DNA from: Cellulomonas fimi
Lineage (GTDB): Bacteria; Actinomycetota; Actinomycetes; Actinomycetales; Cellulomonadaceae
Assembly: GCF_012952065.1 (NCBI RefSeq)
Contig: NZ_JABCJJ010000003.1
Span: forward strand, 1 to 64,000
DNA: 64,000 nucleotides
Reading direction: 5' to 3'
Below the pieces are notes generated by a model that was not told where the DNA came from, did not search any database, and worked only from the letters and a program-made list of their open reading frames with translations. A program made the position numbers and the translations under genes. Below are positions 18,373 through 26,070 of the stretch, one piece after another; position 1 is the first letter of the stretch, and each line of letters begins with the position of its first letter.

Positions 18373-18858
18373 TCAGAGCTGCTCACGCATCGCGCGCATG
18401 GCCTTCTTGCGGACCGTGCGCTCCAGCCGGTCGAGGTAGAGCATCCCGTCGAGGTGGTCGACCTCGTGCTGGAGGCATCGCGCCATCAGCTCGGTCCCCT
18501 CGACGCTGACCTCCTTGCCGTCCAGGTCCGTCCCCACGACCCGCGCGTACCACGCACGCTTGGTCGGGTACCACAGGCCGGGGACCGAGAGGCACCCTTC
18601 GTCGCCGTCCTGGTAGTCGTCCGACAGTTCGGCGATCGTCGGGTTGAGCACGTACCCGATCTCGTCGTCGATGTTCCAGGAGAACGCCCGCAGATTCACA
18701 CCGATCTGGTTCGCCGCGAGACCCGCGCGCCCCTCATGGTCGACCGTCTCGAGCAGATCCTCGACCAGGGAGCGAACCCGCGCATCGATCGTCGTGATCG
18801 GCTCGCACGGGGTGCGCAGGACCGGGTCGCCGACGGTGCGGATCTCTCTCATCGCCAT
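18373..18858 (-). CDS. def: Peptide deformylase
   Basis: The 161-aa metalloenzyme carries all three deformylase motifs: GLAANQIG (46-53), EGCLSVP (C89 as a metal ligand) and QHEVDHLDG (H131 and H135 as metal ligands, E132 as the general base). It removes the formyl group from nascent proteins. ATG start at 18858 with an AAAGGA site. It is monocistronic; the 172-bp gap to the DUF3145 gene holds no feature that I recognise. Confidence 0.95.
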   Translation of the reverse strand: MAMREIRTVGDPVLRTPCEPITTIDARVRSLVEDLLETVDHEGRAGLAANQIGVNLRAFSWNIDDEIGYVLNPTIAELSDDYQDGDEGCLSVPGLWYPTKRAWYARVVGTDLDGKEVSVEGTELMARCLQHEVDHLDGMLYLDRLERTVRKKAMRAMREQL

Positions 18859-18986
18859 GGCGCGATCCTTTCATGAACCGACGACGCCGAAGGCTAGAGC
18901 CACCGCGGTCGACGCGCCGGGGAACGCAGCAGCGCGTGGGTGCGAGAGGCACCCACGCGCTGCGCGGAGCTGCGTCGATCGACTGC

Positions 18987-19214
18987 TCAGGCGGACGGGT
19001 CGCGCTGCTCCGGGACGCCCGTGAGGAGCTGGCGCACCTCGGACTCGTGGAAGCGGCGGTGGCCACCGAGCGTGCGGATCGCGGAGATCTTGCCGGCCTT
19101 CGCCCACCGGGTGACCGTCTTCGGGTCGACGCGGAACATCGTGGCGACCTCCGACGGGGTCAGAAGGGCGCCCGGGGCGTTGGAGTCGGACGTGTTGTGC
19201 GCACTGGTAGGCAT
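18987..19214 (-). CDS. bldC: BldC-type MerR-like transcription factor
   Basis: The 75-aa protein matches BldC nearly along its length: LLTPSEVATMFRVDPKTVTRWAKAGKIS followed by IRTLGGHRRFHESEVRQLL. It is a small MerR-type winged helix that binds direct repeats cooperatively and controls developmental genes in Streptomyces; in non-sporulating relatives its targets are less clear. I chose ATG 19214, preceded by AGGAG about 12 bp upstream. In-frame codons further upstream are not conserved. Confidence 0.93.
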   Translation of the reverse strand: MPTSAHNTSDSNAPGALLTPSEVATMFRVDPKTVTRWAKAGKISAIRTLGGHRRFHESEVRQLLTGVPEQRDPSA

Positions 19215-19500
19215 GATTGCGGAGTTCTCCTGTCGTTCGGTAGCTCGGCTGGCCCTGGAGGCCCCGTGGCTTTGCGTCCCCACCTCTCGGCGGGTTTGCC
19301 GTTTCGCTGACATGGACATCATGTCCGGAACTGGACATTTGTGCAACAACGCCTGACATGCGGGTGAAAGAGATCACCCCGTCGGGCTAGTCGGCGGTCC
19401 GGGCGACCGGTGCCGGGGCCGCAGTCGTTCGCATGCGAAAGGTGCAAGTTCGGCCAAGAGAGCGTACAGTCGAGGCAACGTCCACGCGAGAGCGGGACGG

Positions 19501-19562
19501 GCGAGCCCAGAGGCTCGCTGCCAGAGACGGGCGCCTCACCCTGTGCAGGTAAGGCGCCCGTC
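19501..19562. other. Two strong hairpins upstream of bldC
   Basis: GCGAGCC-CAGA-GGCTCGC (19501-19518) is a perfect 7-bp hairpin, and GACGGGCGCCT (19526-19536) pairs with AGGCGCCCGTC (19552-19562). They lie in the 436-bp stretch between bldC and tRNA(CAT) that holds no protein gene. The pair could end a small RNA (a weak TACAGT -10 lies near 19465) or act as tRNA-side terminators. Strand and function are uncertain. Confidence 0.5.
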
Positions 19563-19638
19563 CGCATGTCCCGCGGAAGTGAGGCCTCCCCCGCGGGCCC
19601 ACGTAGCTCCGCCGGAGCGATCCGACGGGCTGCCCGCG

Positions 19639-19662
19639 TGGGGCAGGTGGTGGGGCAGGTGG
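19639..19662. repeat. 12-bp tandem duplication of the tRNA 3' end
   Basis: TGGGGCAGGTGG occurs at 19639-19650 and again at 19651-19662 without a gap. The second copy is the complement of the last 12 nt of the tRNA(CAT) gene. Duplicated tRNA 3' ends are typical of integrase sites, but 12 bp is short enough for slippage. Confidence 0.75.
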
Positions 19663-19724
19663 GGCTTGAACCCACGACCCACGGATTATGAGTCCGCTGC
19701 TCTGACCGGCTGAGCTACTGCCCC
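19651..19724 (-). tRNA. tRNA with CAT anticodon (Met, elongator; Ile2 not excluded)
   Basis: The minus strand forms a cloverleaf with acceptor GGGGCAG/CTGCCCC, anticodon loop CTCATAA with CAT at 19688-19690, and T-arm GTGGGTTCAAGCCCCAC. The 5' G1-C72 pair excludes the usual initiator C1-A72 mismatch. Whether it is elongator tRNA-Met or lysidine-modified tRNA-Ile2 cannot be told by inspection. No CCA is encoded. Confidence 0.9.
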
Positions 19725-19801
19725 GCAGGCTGTCACGCTACCGGCTGCGTCGGCGGGCCTCGTACCGGCAGATCACTCCGGAGGCGCGTTAGCGTACGGG
19801 G

Positions 19802-20311
19802 ATGCCGATCTTTGCGCGCCGCGCTCCCCTGCCGCCCGACGTCCGAGCGCGCGTCGACCTCGCGGCGCGGGACAGGGTCCTCGCGGCGGCCGAGCTCACG
19901 GACGGCTGGGCGATCGCCACACGTCTCGCGCTCTACGTGGTGGCTGCGCCCAGAGACGTCGAACGCAGGGCGTGGGCCGACGTGGACCGCGCGACGCTGG
20001 ACCCGGAGCGGTCGGTCATCACGGTCGACTGGGTCGATGGCGGCCGACGCGAGCTGCACGTCGCGGATGAGAACCAGAACGCGTTTCCGCGCACGCTCCA
20101 CGAGCGGGTCCAGTCCTCCGTCGTGCACAGCGAGACGGTCGAGCTGCCGGGCGGCGGCCGCGTACGGGTCGCGCTGCGCCGCGACGAGGACGGCGAGCTG
20201 TTCTCCCAGGTGATCGGCGACGGCCTGACCGACCTGGGCGATCCGGGCGTCGCGGCGCGCGTGGACGCCGCCGAGGCACGGGTCCGCGGAGCAGCAGGAC
20301 TGCCTCTCTAG
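19802..20311 (+). CDS. Conserved hypothetical protein between two tRNA genes
   Basis: The 169-aa soluble protein starts at ATG 19802 (MPIFARRAPLPPDVRARVDL). Visible features are a DGWAIATRLALYVV strand-like segment near residue 35, WADVDRATLDPERSVITVDWVDGGRRELHV in the middle, and LPGGGRVRVALRRDEDGELFSQVIGDGLTDLGDP near the end. There are no membrane segments. Proteins of this pattern are common in Micrococcales near tRNA genes but have no assigned function. It lies 24 bp upstream of tRNA-Asn. Confidence 0.8.
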   Translation: MPIFARRAPLPPDVRARVDLAARDRVLAAAELTDGWAIATRLALYVVAAPRDVERRAWADVDRATLDPERSVITVDWVDGGRRELHVADENQNAFPRTLHERVQSSVVHSETVELPGGGRVRVALRRDEDGELFSQVIGDGLTDLGDPGVAARVDAAEARVRGAAGLPL

Positions 20312-20334
20312 GGCTGCTACAGTTTCTCCCGCGA

Positions 20335-20407
<73 letters not shown>

Positions 20408-20660
20408 CACACCGAAAGGCCCCTGACCAGCGGAAACGCCGGGTAGGGGTCTTCTCATTGCCCCCGCGTGCAACCCGCGTGCAATAGCGAGGGGGGCCGA
20501 CCGAGGGTCTGACGGGTGGGCGGAGGCACTGGTGGCGCTCAACAGCGGCGCGCCGAGGCACACTCGGAAGCGCCGGGAGGCGACGTCGACCACGCGGCCC
20601 GGACCGCTATCGAGCTCGAGTCCAGCTCTGTACTGGCGACCGGCAGGCAGCCGGTTCGCC
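20408..20660. other. tRNA-Asn flank, putative ICE left end without integrase
   Basis: Directly after the tRNA is CCCCT...AGGGG around 20418-20450, an imperfect hairpin that looks like a tRNA terminator whose right arm has been replaced. Beyond it, up to the excisionase-like gene, no reading frame resembles an integrase although int normally sits exactly here. No second copy of the tRNA-Asn 3' end was found by eye within the window. Confidence 0.4.
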
Positions 20661-20966
20661 CTATCGCTCGCGTCGACCGACTCGTCGTCCGATGCTCAAG
20701 CCGGACGTTCGGGCGTCGGGTGCGGCGGCTGGCCCCCTGCCGATGGGACTGCCCGGGCCGTGCACCGGCTCGAGCAGCGCATCAATGTCGACTTGGCGGA
20801 CACGTACGACGCGGGACCCCACCCTGACGGCGCGGAGCTCGCCGGTAGCGATCAGGCGACGGACGAACCGCTCGGTGACTCTCAAGCGGTCGGCGACCTC
20901 GGCGACGGTGAGGAACTCCGGGCGGCGGGCGGCGTCGTCGACCACGGTCCGTGTCGGCTCGTGCAC
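20661..20966 (-). CDS. Excisionase-family helix-turn-helix protein
   Basis: The 101-aa protein starts at GTG 20966 behind GGGAGGTG. The DNA-binding domain FLTVAEVADRLRVTERFVRRLIATGELRAVRVGSRVVRV (residues 18-53) is a MerR-like excisionase/HTH_17 motif. The C-terminal tail is proline- and glycine-rich. In actinobacterial ICEs this gene (xis) controls excision and lies next to int at the tRNA end; here int is absent, so it may instead act only as a regulator. Confidence 0.8.
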   Translation of the reverse strand: MHEPTRTVVDDAARRPEFLTVAEVADRLRVTERFVRRLIATGELRAVRVGSRVVRVRQVDIDALLEPVHGPGSPIGRGPAAAPDARTSGLSIGRRVGRRER

Positions 20967-21028
20967 GAATCCGCACCTCCCCTACCTCTCGGCCCGCCAG
21001 TCTCCCGCCGGAACCGAGGCGCGACTCG

Positions 21029-21460
21029 TCATGCGGGCGTAAGTGCCGTGAAGCCGACGGTCACGAGTGCGACCTTGCCGCGTTCGTGCCAGCCGGCGGT
21101 GTGGGCGATGGCGTGGAGCACGATCGTGGTGTTGACCTGGTCCAGGCGGCTGAGCAGGTGGCCGAGCGGTTGCTCAAGGTCGTGACCGGCCAGGCCGACG
21201 GCGACCTGCAGCATCGCGATCTCTGAGCCGCTGGCGGGTGCTCGGCGGGCGAGCTCGGCGGCTGCGGTCCAGTCGATGCCGATGTACTCGGGTCCGTCGT
21301 CGCCGATCAAGAGCGCGATTCCCGTGAAGTCGCGTCGGTGCAACCAGCCCCGGTGAGCGAGCAGCAGCTCGACGGCGGCCTCGGCCGGGTACAGACCACG
21401 CGCCCACGCCCGCAGGCCGGTCGCAATCTGGTCGAAGGTCAGGTCGTCGATCGCATGCAT
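21029..21460 (-). CDS. Hypothetical protein of the ICE accessory operon
   Basis: The 143-aa protein (ATG 21460) begins MHAIDDLTFDQIATGLRAWARGLYPAEAAVELLLAHRGWL and ends with GKVALVTVGFTALTPA. It is acidic and mostly helical with no membrane segment. No family motif is recognised. It is last in the minus-strand unit that starts at 24792 and lies 10 bp after the next gene. Similar small proteins recur in actinobacterial MobF-type elements, but no role is known. Confidence 0.65.
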   Translation of the reverse strand: MHAIDDLTFDQIATGLRAWARGLYPAEAAVELLLAHRGWLHRRDFTGIALLIGDDGPEYIGIDWTAAAELARRAPASGSEIAMLQVAVGLAGHDLEQPLGHLLSRLDQVNTTIVLHAIAHTAGWHERGKVALVTVGFTALTPA

Positions 21461-21470
21461 CTCGGGCTCC

Positions 21471-21752
21471 TCACGTCGGCTCGGGCGCTCGCGGCGTGGT
21501 GTGACTACGGCCGACTAGCGCGAGGTACGCCTCGTCCCGGGCCAGGTGCGCCCGTTCGGCGATGGCCTGGGACAGGGACGTGATCGTCACCATCAGGTGG
21601 TCCGCAAGGATCGAGATCTCCGGCTCGGCGGGGCCGTCCGTGTCACGGTGGAGCTCGGCCCAGTAGCTCTCCAGGCGATCGTCGTAGCCCCACGCCGATC
21701 GCTGGGACCAGCCGGGCAGATCGATCGGACGCTCGAAGCTGTGGCGGGTCAT
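21471..21752 (-). CDS. Small hypothetical protein
   Basis: The 93-aa protein (ATG 21752) starts MTRHSFERPIDLPGWSQRSAWGYDDRLESYWAELH and is tryptophan-rich at the N-terminus, with an acidic middle and an HTTPRAPEPT tail. It overlaps the preceding 465-aa gene by 4 bp, so it belongs to the same operon. No family recognised. Confidence 0.65.
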   Translation of the reverse strand: MTRHSFERPIDLPGWSQRSAWGYDDRLESYWAELHRDTDGPAEPEISILADHLMVTITSLSQAIAERAHLARDEAYLALVGRSHTTPRAPEPT

Positions 21753-23146
21753 GGGTCGCTTCTTCCGATCGGCTCCTGACCGGCGTGGTGGCCGACGTCG
21801 ACACGCAGGGGCTCGGCGCGCAGGGTGAGACCGTCGGCGCCGGAGAGTGCCTCGATCCGGACGGTCGCCACCCGTGCGTACATGTCCTCGACGACACCGA
21901 GCTGCTGCTCGCCGACCGGAGCGAGGCGGCCGGTGAGCTTCGCTTCCGCGAGCACCTGGCTGTCGGTGACTTCCTCCCCGGCCAGGATCCGGCCCGGGAC
22001 GTAGACCTGGTGGGCGCGCGCCATCCGGGCGACCGTGGTCCGGTTCCAGGTCGCGATCTCAGAGGTCATCCGCACGGCACCGACCAGGGCCTGACTCAAG
22101 CGTCGGGCCTCGCCGCGCGGGAGGTCCGGCGCCGGCGCCGCGAGCGGGGCGATCGGGCGCAGGAGGTGCCCGAGGCGGTGCAGGTCTTCGGTAACACGCG
22201 GGTCGGCGGGCTCAGCGGCCCGCCAGGAGAACAACGCCCGGGACAGGTCCTGCCACGCCTTTCCGTGGCGGACCAGTGCCGTATGCCGGGGGTCGACGGT
22301 CGTCGCGTGGGCAGTGGGTGAGCCGCCGAAGAACGCCAGGGCATGGGCATGCACCGCGACCCCGAGCGTGGCGTAGGTCTTGAGGGTGTCCACGGACGGG
22401 TGGTCGGCGCGGGCCATCTCCCAGGCGGTCCGGCGCAGCCGCAGCATCCGGTCGTAGATCTCCTCGGCCGCGTCACCGGTCCGGATGGGCGCACCGGCGG
22501 CAGCCAGCTGCTCCAGGTGCGCCCAGGTGGGCAGTGACCCCACCCCGGCCACGTCGCGGGCGTGGGCGTGCGCCTCGGCGAGGTCGGGCACCAGGTCCCG
22601 GATCTCTCGCCAGGGCACGCCGGCCTGCAGGGCCCGCAGCGCGAGGTGGTCCGCACCGGTCAGCAAGGTGGCCGCCATGTCACCCACCTCGGCCAGACCC
22701 GCCTGGCGGGCCGCCGGATGCCGCAACACCGCGTCCACATCCGGCGTGCGGGCATCGCCCGACGCGTCGAAGTGGGTGGCCAGCAGTTCGCCCGCGGCAT
22801 GCACGCACCGGGCCGCGATCCCCCACGGCGACTGGCTGACCCGGGCACCCACCCACGCCCACGGCGGCTTCGGACCCACGACCTCGTGAAGCACTTCCCC
22901 CAGCCGCACGGCGGCGCGTTCGCGCGGGTCCGGCGTGGCCGAGGCGGTGATTCCTTGAGTGCGGGTCGGCTCCAGAAGCACCCACGTGTGCTCCTTCAAC
23001 GCCAGCAGCAGCTCACGGAAGTCGCCCATCGCGTTCCGCGCGAACTCGGGCTCCTCCAGAGGAAGCCCCTGCATCCAGGCGACGCCAGCCTGGATCCCGA
23101 TCGCCGCTCGCAGCATCAGGTCCCCGTACGTCGCCGGCGCGCTCAC
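21749..23146 (-). CDS. Large helical hypothetical protein of the ICE operon
   Basis: The 465-aa protein starts at GTG 23146. It is alanine-rich and almost wholly helical, with many short His/Trp-containing segments (for example PPWAWVGARVSQSPWGIAARCVHAAGELL and GSPTAHATTVDPRHTALVRHGKAWQDLSRALFSW). No catalytic motif, membrane helix or signal peptide is evident. It is coupled by 4-bp overlaps on both sides. Such long helical proteins with no known function are common in actinobacterial integrative elements; a structural or nucleoprotein role is conceivable but unsupported. Confidence 0.65.
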   Translation of the reverse strand: MSAPATYGDLMLRAAIGIQAGVAWMQGLPLEEPEFARNAMGDFRELLLALKEHTWVLLEPTRTQGITASATPDPRERAAVRLGEVLHEVVGPKPPWAWVGARVSQSPWGIAARCVHAAGELLATHFDASGDARTPDVDAVLRHPAARQAGLAEVGDMAATLLTGADHLALRALQAGVPWREIRDLVPDLAEAHAHARDVAGVGSLPTWAHLEQLAAAGAPIRTGDAAEEIYDRMLRLRRTAWEMARADHPSVDTLKTYATLGVAVHAHALAFFGGSPTAHATTVDPRHTALVRHGKAWQDLSRALFSWRAAEPADPRVTEDLHRLGHLLRPIAPLAAPAPDLPRGEARRLSQALVGAVRMTSEIATWNRTTVARMARAHQVYVPGRILAGEEVTDSQVLAEAKLTGRLAPVGEQQLGVVEDMYARVATVRIEALSGADGLTLRAEPLRVDVGHHAGQEPIGRSDP

Positions 23147-23562
23147 CGCGCACTCCCGTCGAGTTCCGCGCGCGCCGCCGACAGGAGCGTCAGCACTCGT
23201 GCGCCGAGCAGTGTTTGCGAAATGTCCGCGTCGGGCTGCGCCAGGGCACGCATGACGGCTCGCTCGGCAGCGACTACCAGCTCGTCGACGGCAGCGACGA
23301 CCGCCCCGGCGTCGATCATGGAGACGTCGCCGAGGTCCACCGCCACCGACGCGGACCTGTGGTACGCGATCGATTCGATCTCAGTCAGGGCGTGCGACAG
23401 GTCGAGCGCCGCGTACACCAGTCCGAGGCCCTGGTCAGGCGTCGGCGACTCCGCGGGATTCAACGCCACCTGACCCGCCGCGTAGACCAGCGTCCACGCG
23501 CCATCCCAGCCATCCATGCCGTCGACGAGAGCCGAAACCGGATCACGCCAGTTCGCATTCAT
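23143..23562 (-). CDS. Hypothetical protein of the ICE operon
   Basis: The 139-aa protein is read from ATG 23562 (MNANWRDPVSALVDGMDGW), preceded by GGCGGAG; a longer in-frame reading back to 23706 lacks a ribosome site and similarity. It is acidic and helical with DLSHALTEIESIAYHRSASVAVDLGDVSM in the middle. It overlaps the next gene by 4 bp, showing translational coupling. No family recognised. Confidence 0.62.
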   Translation of the reverse strand: MNANWRDPVSALVDGMDGWDGAWTLVYAAGQVALNPAESPTPDQGLGLVYAALDLSHALTEIESIAYHRSASVAVDLGDVSMIDAGAVVAAVDELVVAAERAVMRALAQPDADISQTLLGARVLTLLSAARAELDGSAR

Positions 23563-23728
23563 CGCAACTCCGCCCCGACGGTCCCCGCGCACGCCACACT
23601 CACACATCACCTTGCACGGCCGCTCGAACGGAACGCCCCGAGCGGGCGCGTACCTGTGGAGGGACGTCGCCATTACAAGCAGGTGTGCACGACAAGCGTC
23701 GAACACCGGGCTCCCGACGAGAACCGGA

Positions 23729-24049
23729 CTACATTGCCCGCGCGTAACGGGCCCGTCGCGCGGGAGGGGCTATCGAGCGCTGTGCGAACTCCTCGTCCGT
23801 CCACTGCTCGCCCCGGCGCCAAAGCACCGTCACCACCGTGCGGCGCTCCGGGATCACGACGATCGCGAGATCGCCGCGCTGGTACACGAACCGGCCATGA
23901 CCGTAGTCGAACGCGCTGTACGTCACCTCAGGCGCCGCGATGACCTCCAGGATCGACCGGACGGACACCCCACGGATTCGTGCCTTCTGACGAGCGTGGG
24001 GGCAGAGTGACCACCCCACGGTGGAGCGGATGTCCGCGACGGCGGTCAT
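23729..24049 (-). CDS. DUF4258-like small protein
   Basis: The 106-aa protein (ATG 24049) carries HARQKARIRGVSVRSILEVIAAPEVTYSAFDYGHGRFVYQRGDLAIVVIPERRTVVTVLWR, which fits the DUF4258 pattern: an N-terminal H.R..RGVS...I..V, an R-[YF]-x-G-DL-x-VVI strand and a final TVxW strand. Such folds resemble RelE/BrnT toxins, but no partner antitoxin is adjacent, so a toxin role is not claimed. It overlaps the 24046-24792 gene by 4 bp. Confidence 0.6.
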   Translation of the reverse strand: MTAVADIRSTVGWSLCPHARQKARIRGVSVRSILEVIAAPEVTYSAFDYGHGRFVYQRGDLAIVVIPERRTVVTVLWRRGEQWTDEEFAQRSIAPPARRARYARAM

Positions 24050-24792
24050 CGCCCAACACCGTCGAGCACCTCTGTGAGACGCGCGTGGTGCCAGGAGCCA
24101 GGCACACCCTTCGAGTTCAGATACCCGAACGTCGAGAGATACCGAGCGATCCAGACGCCGTTCTGGCCCTCTGCTTCGAAGTGTCGCGCGGCGGTCCTCG
24201 CTGCCTCGAAGTCACGGACGTGATCGGGTTCCTGCATGATTTTCGCCGCCTCGGCGTTGAGCGCCGCCCACGCTGGTGCACGCGTATCGAGCCGCTCCAG
24301 GAGTGCGTCCTGGCTGTACTTGCCGGAGAGGCGCTCGACCTCGATGAGTCGCGCACTGGTTGTTCCGTCGAGGCGGTACAAGGACCGACGAGCGAGGGGC
24401 GCGGCTGGCGGCGTGACGAGCGCGATCCGGTCGCCCGCTGCCACCGGCCAACTCCTTGTTGCCGTGAGCAACAGGTCGCGGGTGAGCTCGTCCAGCTTCG
24501 ACCAGGACGGCACGACGACACCGCCGCCGTGCAGCATGACGGCGTTGAGGCGTCCGATGATCAGATCGTGAAGCACACCGTCGAGCGCGTCAGGGTCGTC
24601 GGAGCCGAACTCGAGGCGCTCGCCGAGGAAGAACGTGCCGCCGGCCTCGACTGCGCGCTCTTCGCGGGTCCAGCCATCGGTGGCGGGAGTGCCGCGGTCG
24701 CCGATGAAGGTGAGCCCGCGGCGGGCGCCGCGTGACGGCTCGGAGAGCGAGTAGACGGGCGACTCGGCTGGGTACGGGACGGGGATACGCAT
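24046..24792 (-). CDS. Hypothetical protein, first gene of the ICE accessory operon
   Basis: The 248-aa protein starts at ATG 24792 behind a strong CAAGGAGGT site. It opens MRIPVPYPAESPVYSLSEPSRG, then has VLHDLIIGRLNAVMLHGGGVVVPSWSKLDELTRDLLL and SWPVAAGDRIALVTPPAAP segments near residues 80-130, and ends with YLNSKGVPGSWHHARLTEVLDGVGR. No domain is recognised. It begins the operon read toward the tRNA; the promoter area upstream carries a 10-bp inverted repeat. Confidence 0.65.
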   Translation of the reverse strand: MRIPVPYPAESPVYSLSEPSRGARRGLTFIGDRGTPATDGWTREERAVEAGGTFFLGERLEFGSDDPDALDGVLHDLIIGRLNAVMLHGGGVVVPSWSKLDELTRDLLLTATRSWPVAAGDRIALVTPPAAPLARRSLYRLDGTTSARLIEVERLSGKYSQDALLERLDTRAPAWAALNAEAAKIMQEPDHVRDFEAARTAARHFEAEGQNGVWIARYLSTFGYLNSKGVPGSWHHARLTEVLDGVGR

Positions 24793-25335
24793 TGCGCTGA
24801 ACCTCCTTGAGGCACGACGGGGTGTCGGTGCACGGCAAGCGTCGACCCGGTCGGCTCTCACACCATATTGAGCATTGTGACACTCTGCCGGTACTTATCT
24901 CCCGAACTTATGTCGAGGTCATGTGAGAGCCGTGACCTGTGCGAATACGGCTTGTACGCTCACCAGCGAGAGGTAGGGGACTCCAGAAAAATGGCGGCGC
25001 CTCGGGCTTGACAAGATGTTCAGTTGCCCCCGAAGGCGGGCGGCGGAAACGTCATCGAATGCCACGGGAGAACGGCTACCCGAGTGGTGGGGGCTCATGC
25101 AAAGGGACCGATCACTCCTCGCGCTCACCGGAACCTCTGGATAGTTCCTGGGCGAACCTCCATCGCGCGCATCGTGCCAGCCAGCACTGACCGCCGATGC
25201 GCGCCGGTTCCCGACACGCTGCGCGGTCGATGGGTAATTCCACCTCGTCCTCTCCCATGACCACCGTGCCGAGGCGCTGAACTCGTGAGGTCAACCCTCG
25301 GCCAGGGGCCGCGACGGACCGCACGTGATGCACCG
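24793..25335. other. Intergenic region between the ICE operon and the defence island
   Basis: No protein-coding frame is convincing in this 543-bp stretch. Its left part holds the promoter side of the leftward operon, including the inverted repeat at 24853-24931. The right part (about 24950-25330) holds nothing I recognise; GC content and codon patterns are not gene-like. Confidence 0.6.
24853..24937 (-). promoter_or_regulatory. Inverted repeat around the ICE operon promoter
   Basis: GGCTCTCACA (24853-24862) and TGTGAGAGCC (24922-24931) are perfect 10-bp inverted copies, 59 bp apart, 60-140 bp upstream of the 24792 start. The right copy is nested in GGTCA-N11-TGACC (24917-24937). They bracket the region where the leftward promoter should lie, a plausible operator for a DNA-looping or dimeric regulator. 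Confidence 0.5.
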
Positions 25336-26070
25336 CTACGTCAGCGCCGGCGGCTCGCGTCGGATGACCGCGCGAAGCCGAGCACTCAGTGGTGCACGGG
25401 GCTGTGATCGGACGAACTGCATGCGCACTGTGGTGACCTCGAGCGTGGCAGCGTCGACGTACGACAGCAGCCCGGACCACATGAACACGATGGAGCCGGA
25501 CGTGACGTCCACTGGGTCGAGAGCTCGCCAGATCTGCGGTGGGCGGCGGTCGTACGTGCGGTGCAGCTTGAGGAGTGTCACCCCGTCGTCCACCCATCGA
25601 TCGAGGACGACCCATGCTTCGCCGTTCGTCTGTCGGTACGCGGCCGCGTCGTTGTAGAGACGGTCATCGCGTCGAGCTTGACTGAGCTGTCGGCGCCCGT
25701 CGGCGAAGGTGTACAGCCCGGGCGCTGTGCGACGTGTCGCGGTGGTCGAGGCCGGGGACGGCTGCCGAAGCGTGCACGGGTGCTTGGGCCACGGCGGTCC
25801 CATCTCGTCGAAGAACACGCGGCTACCGTGCTCGTTTGAGTAGAAGTACACCGCCGCGCCGCAGACAGGGCATTGGGCATTGGGTCGCACCCAGCGCTGC
25901 GAGAACGGCGCTGTGCGCACCGGTCGTGGTCGGGGCGGCGAGGGGTAAGCGGTCCGGGCATATGAGCTCCGAGCACGACCGCTGGTACGAGTGACCGTGT
26001 GCGTGGACACCCAGTGCCTGGTTCCGCCCGGGCCGCGTCGCCAGTGCCCGCTGCGGCGGTAGGTAGTCAA
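25336..26070 (-). CDS. Zinc-ribbon protein of the defence island
   Basis: The 244-aa protein uses a TTG start at 26070 overlapping the SNF2 stop by 4 bp. The N-terminus TYRRSGHWRRGPGGTRHWVSTHTVTR is strongly basic, a common DNA-binding-like tail. Then CPVCGAAVYFYSNEHGSRVFFDEMG (C67, C70) and KHPC (H97, C99) make a likely zinc site. The C-terminus is all-beta. Proteins with this N-terminus plus zinc ribbon recur beside helicases in defence islands; a nucleic-acid-binding accessory role is inferred. It is the last gene of the leftward unit. Confidence 0.65.
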   Translation of the reverse strand: MTTYRRSGHWRRGPGGTRHWVSTHTVTRTSGRARSSYARTAYPSPPRPRPVRTAPFSQRWVRPNAQCPVCGAAVYFYSNEHGSRVFFDEMGPPWPKHPCTLRQPSPASTTATRRTAPGLYTFADGRRQLSQARRDDRLYNDAAAYRQTNGEAWVVLDRWVDDGVTLLKLHRTYDRRPPQIWRALDPVDVTSGSIVFMWSGLLSYVDAATLEVTTVRMQFVRSQPRAPLSARLRAVIRREPPALT

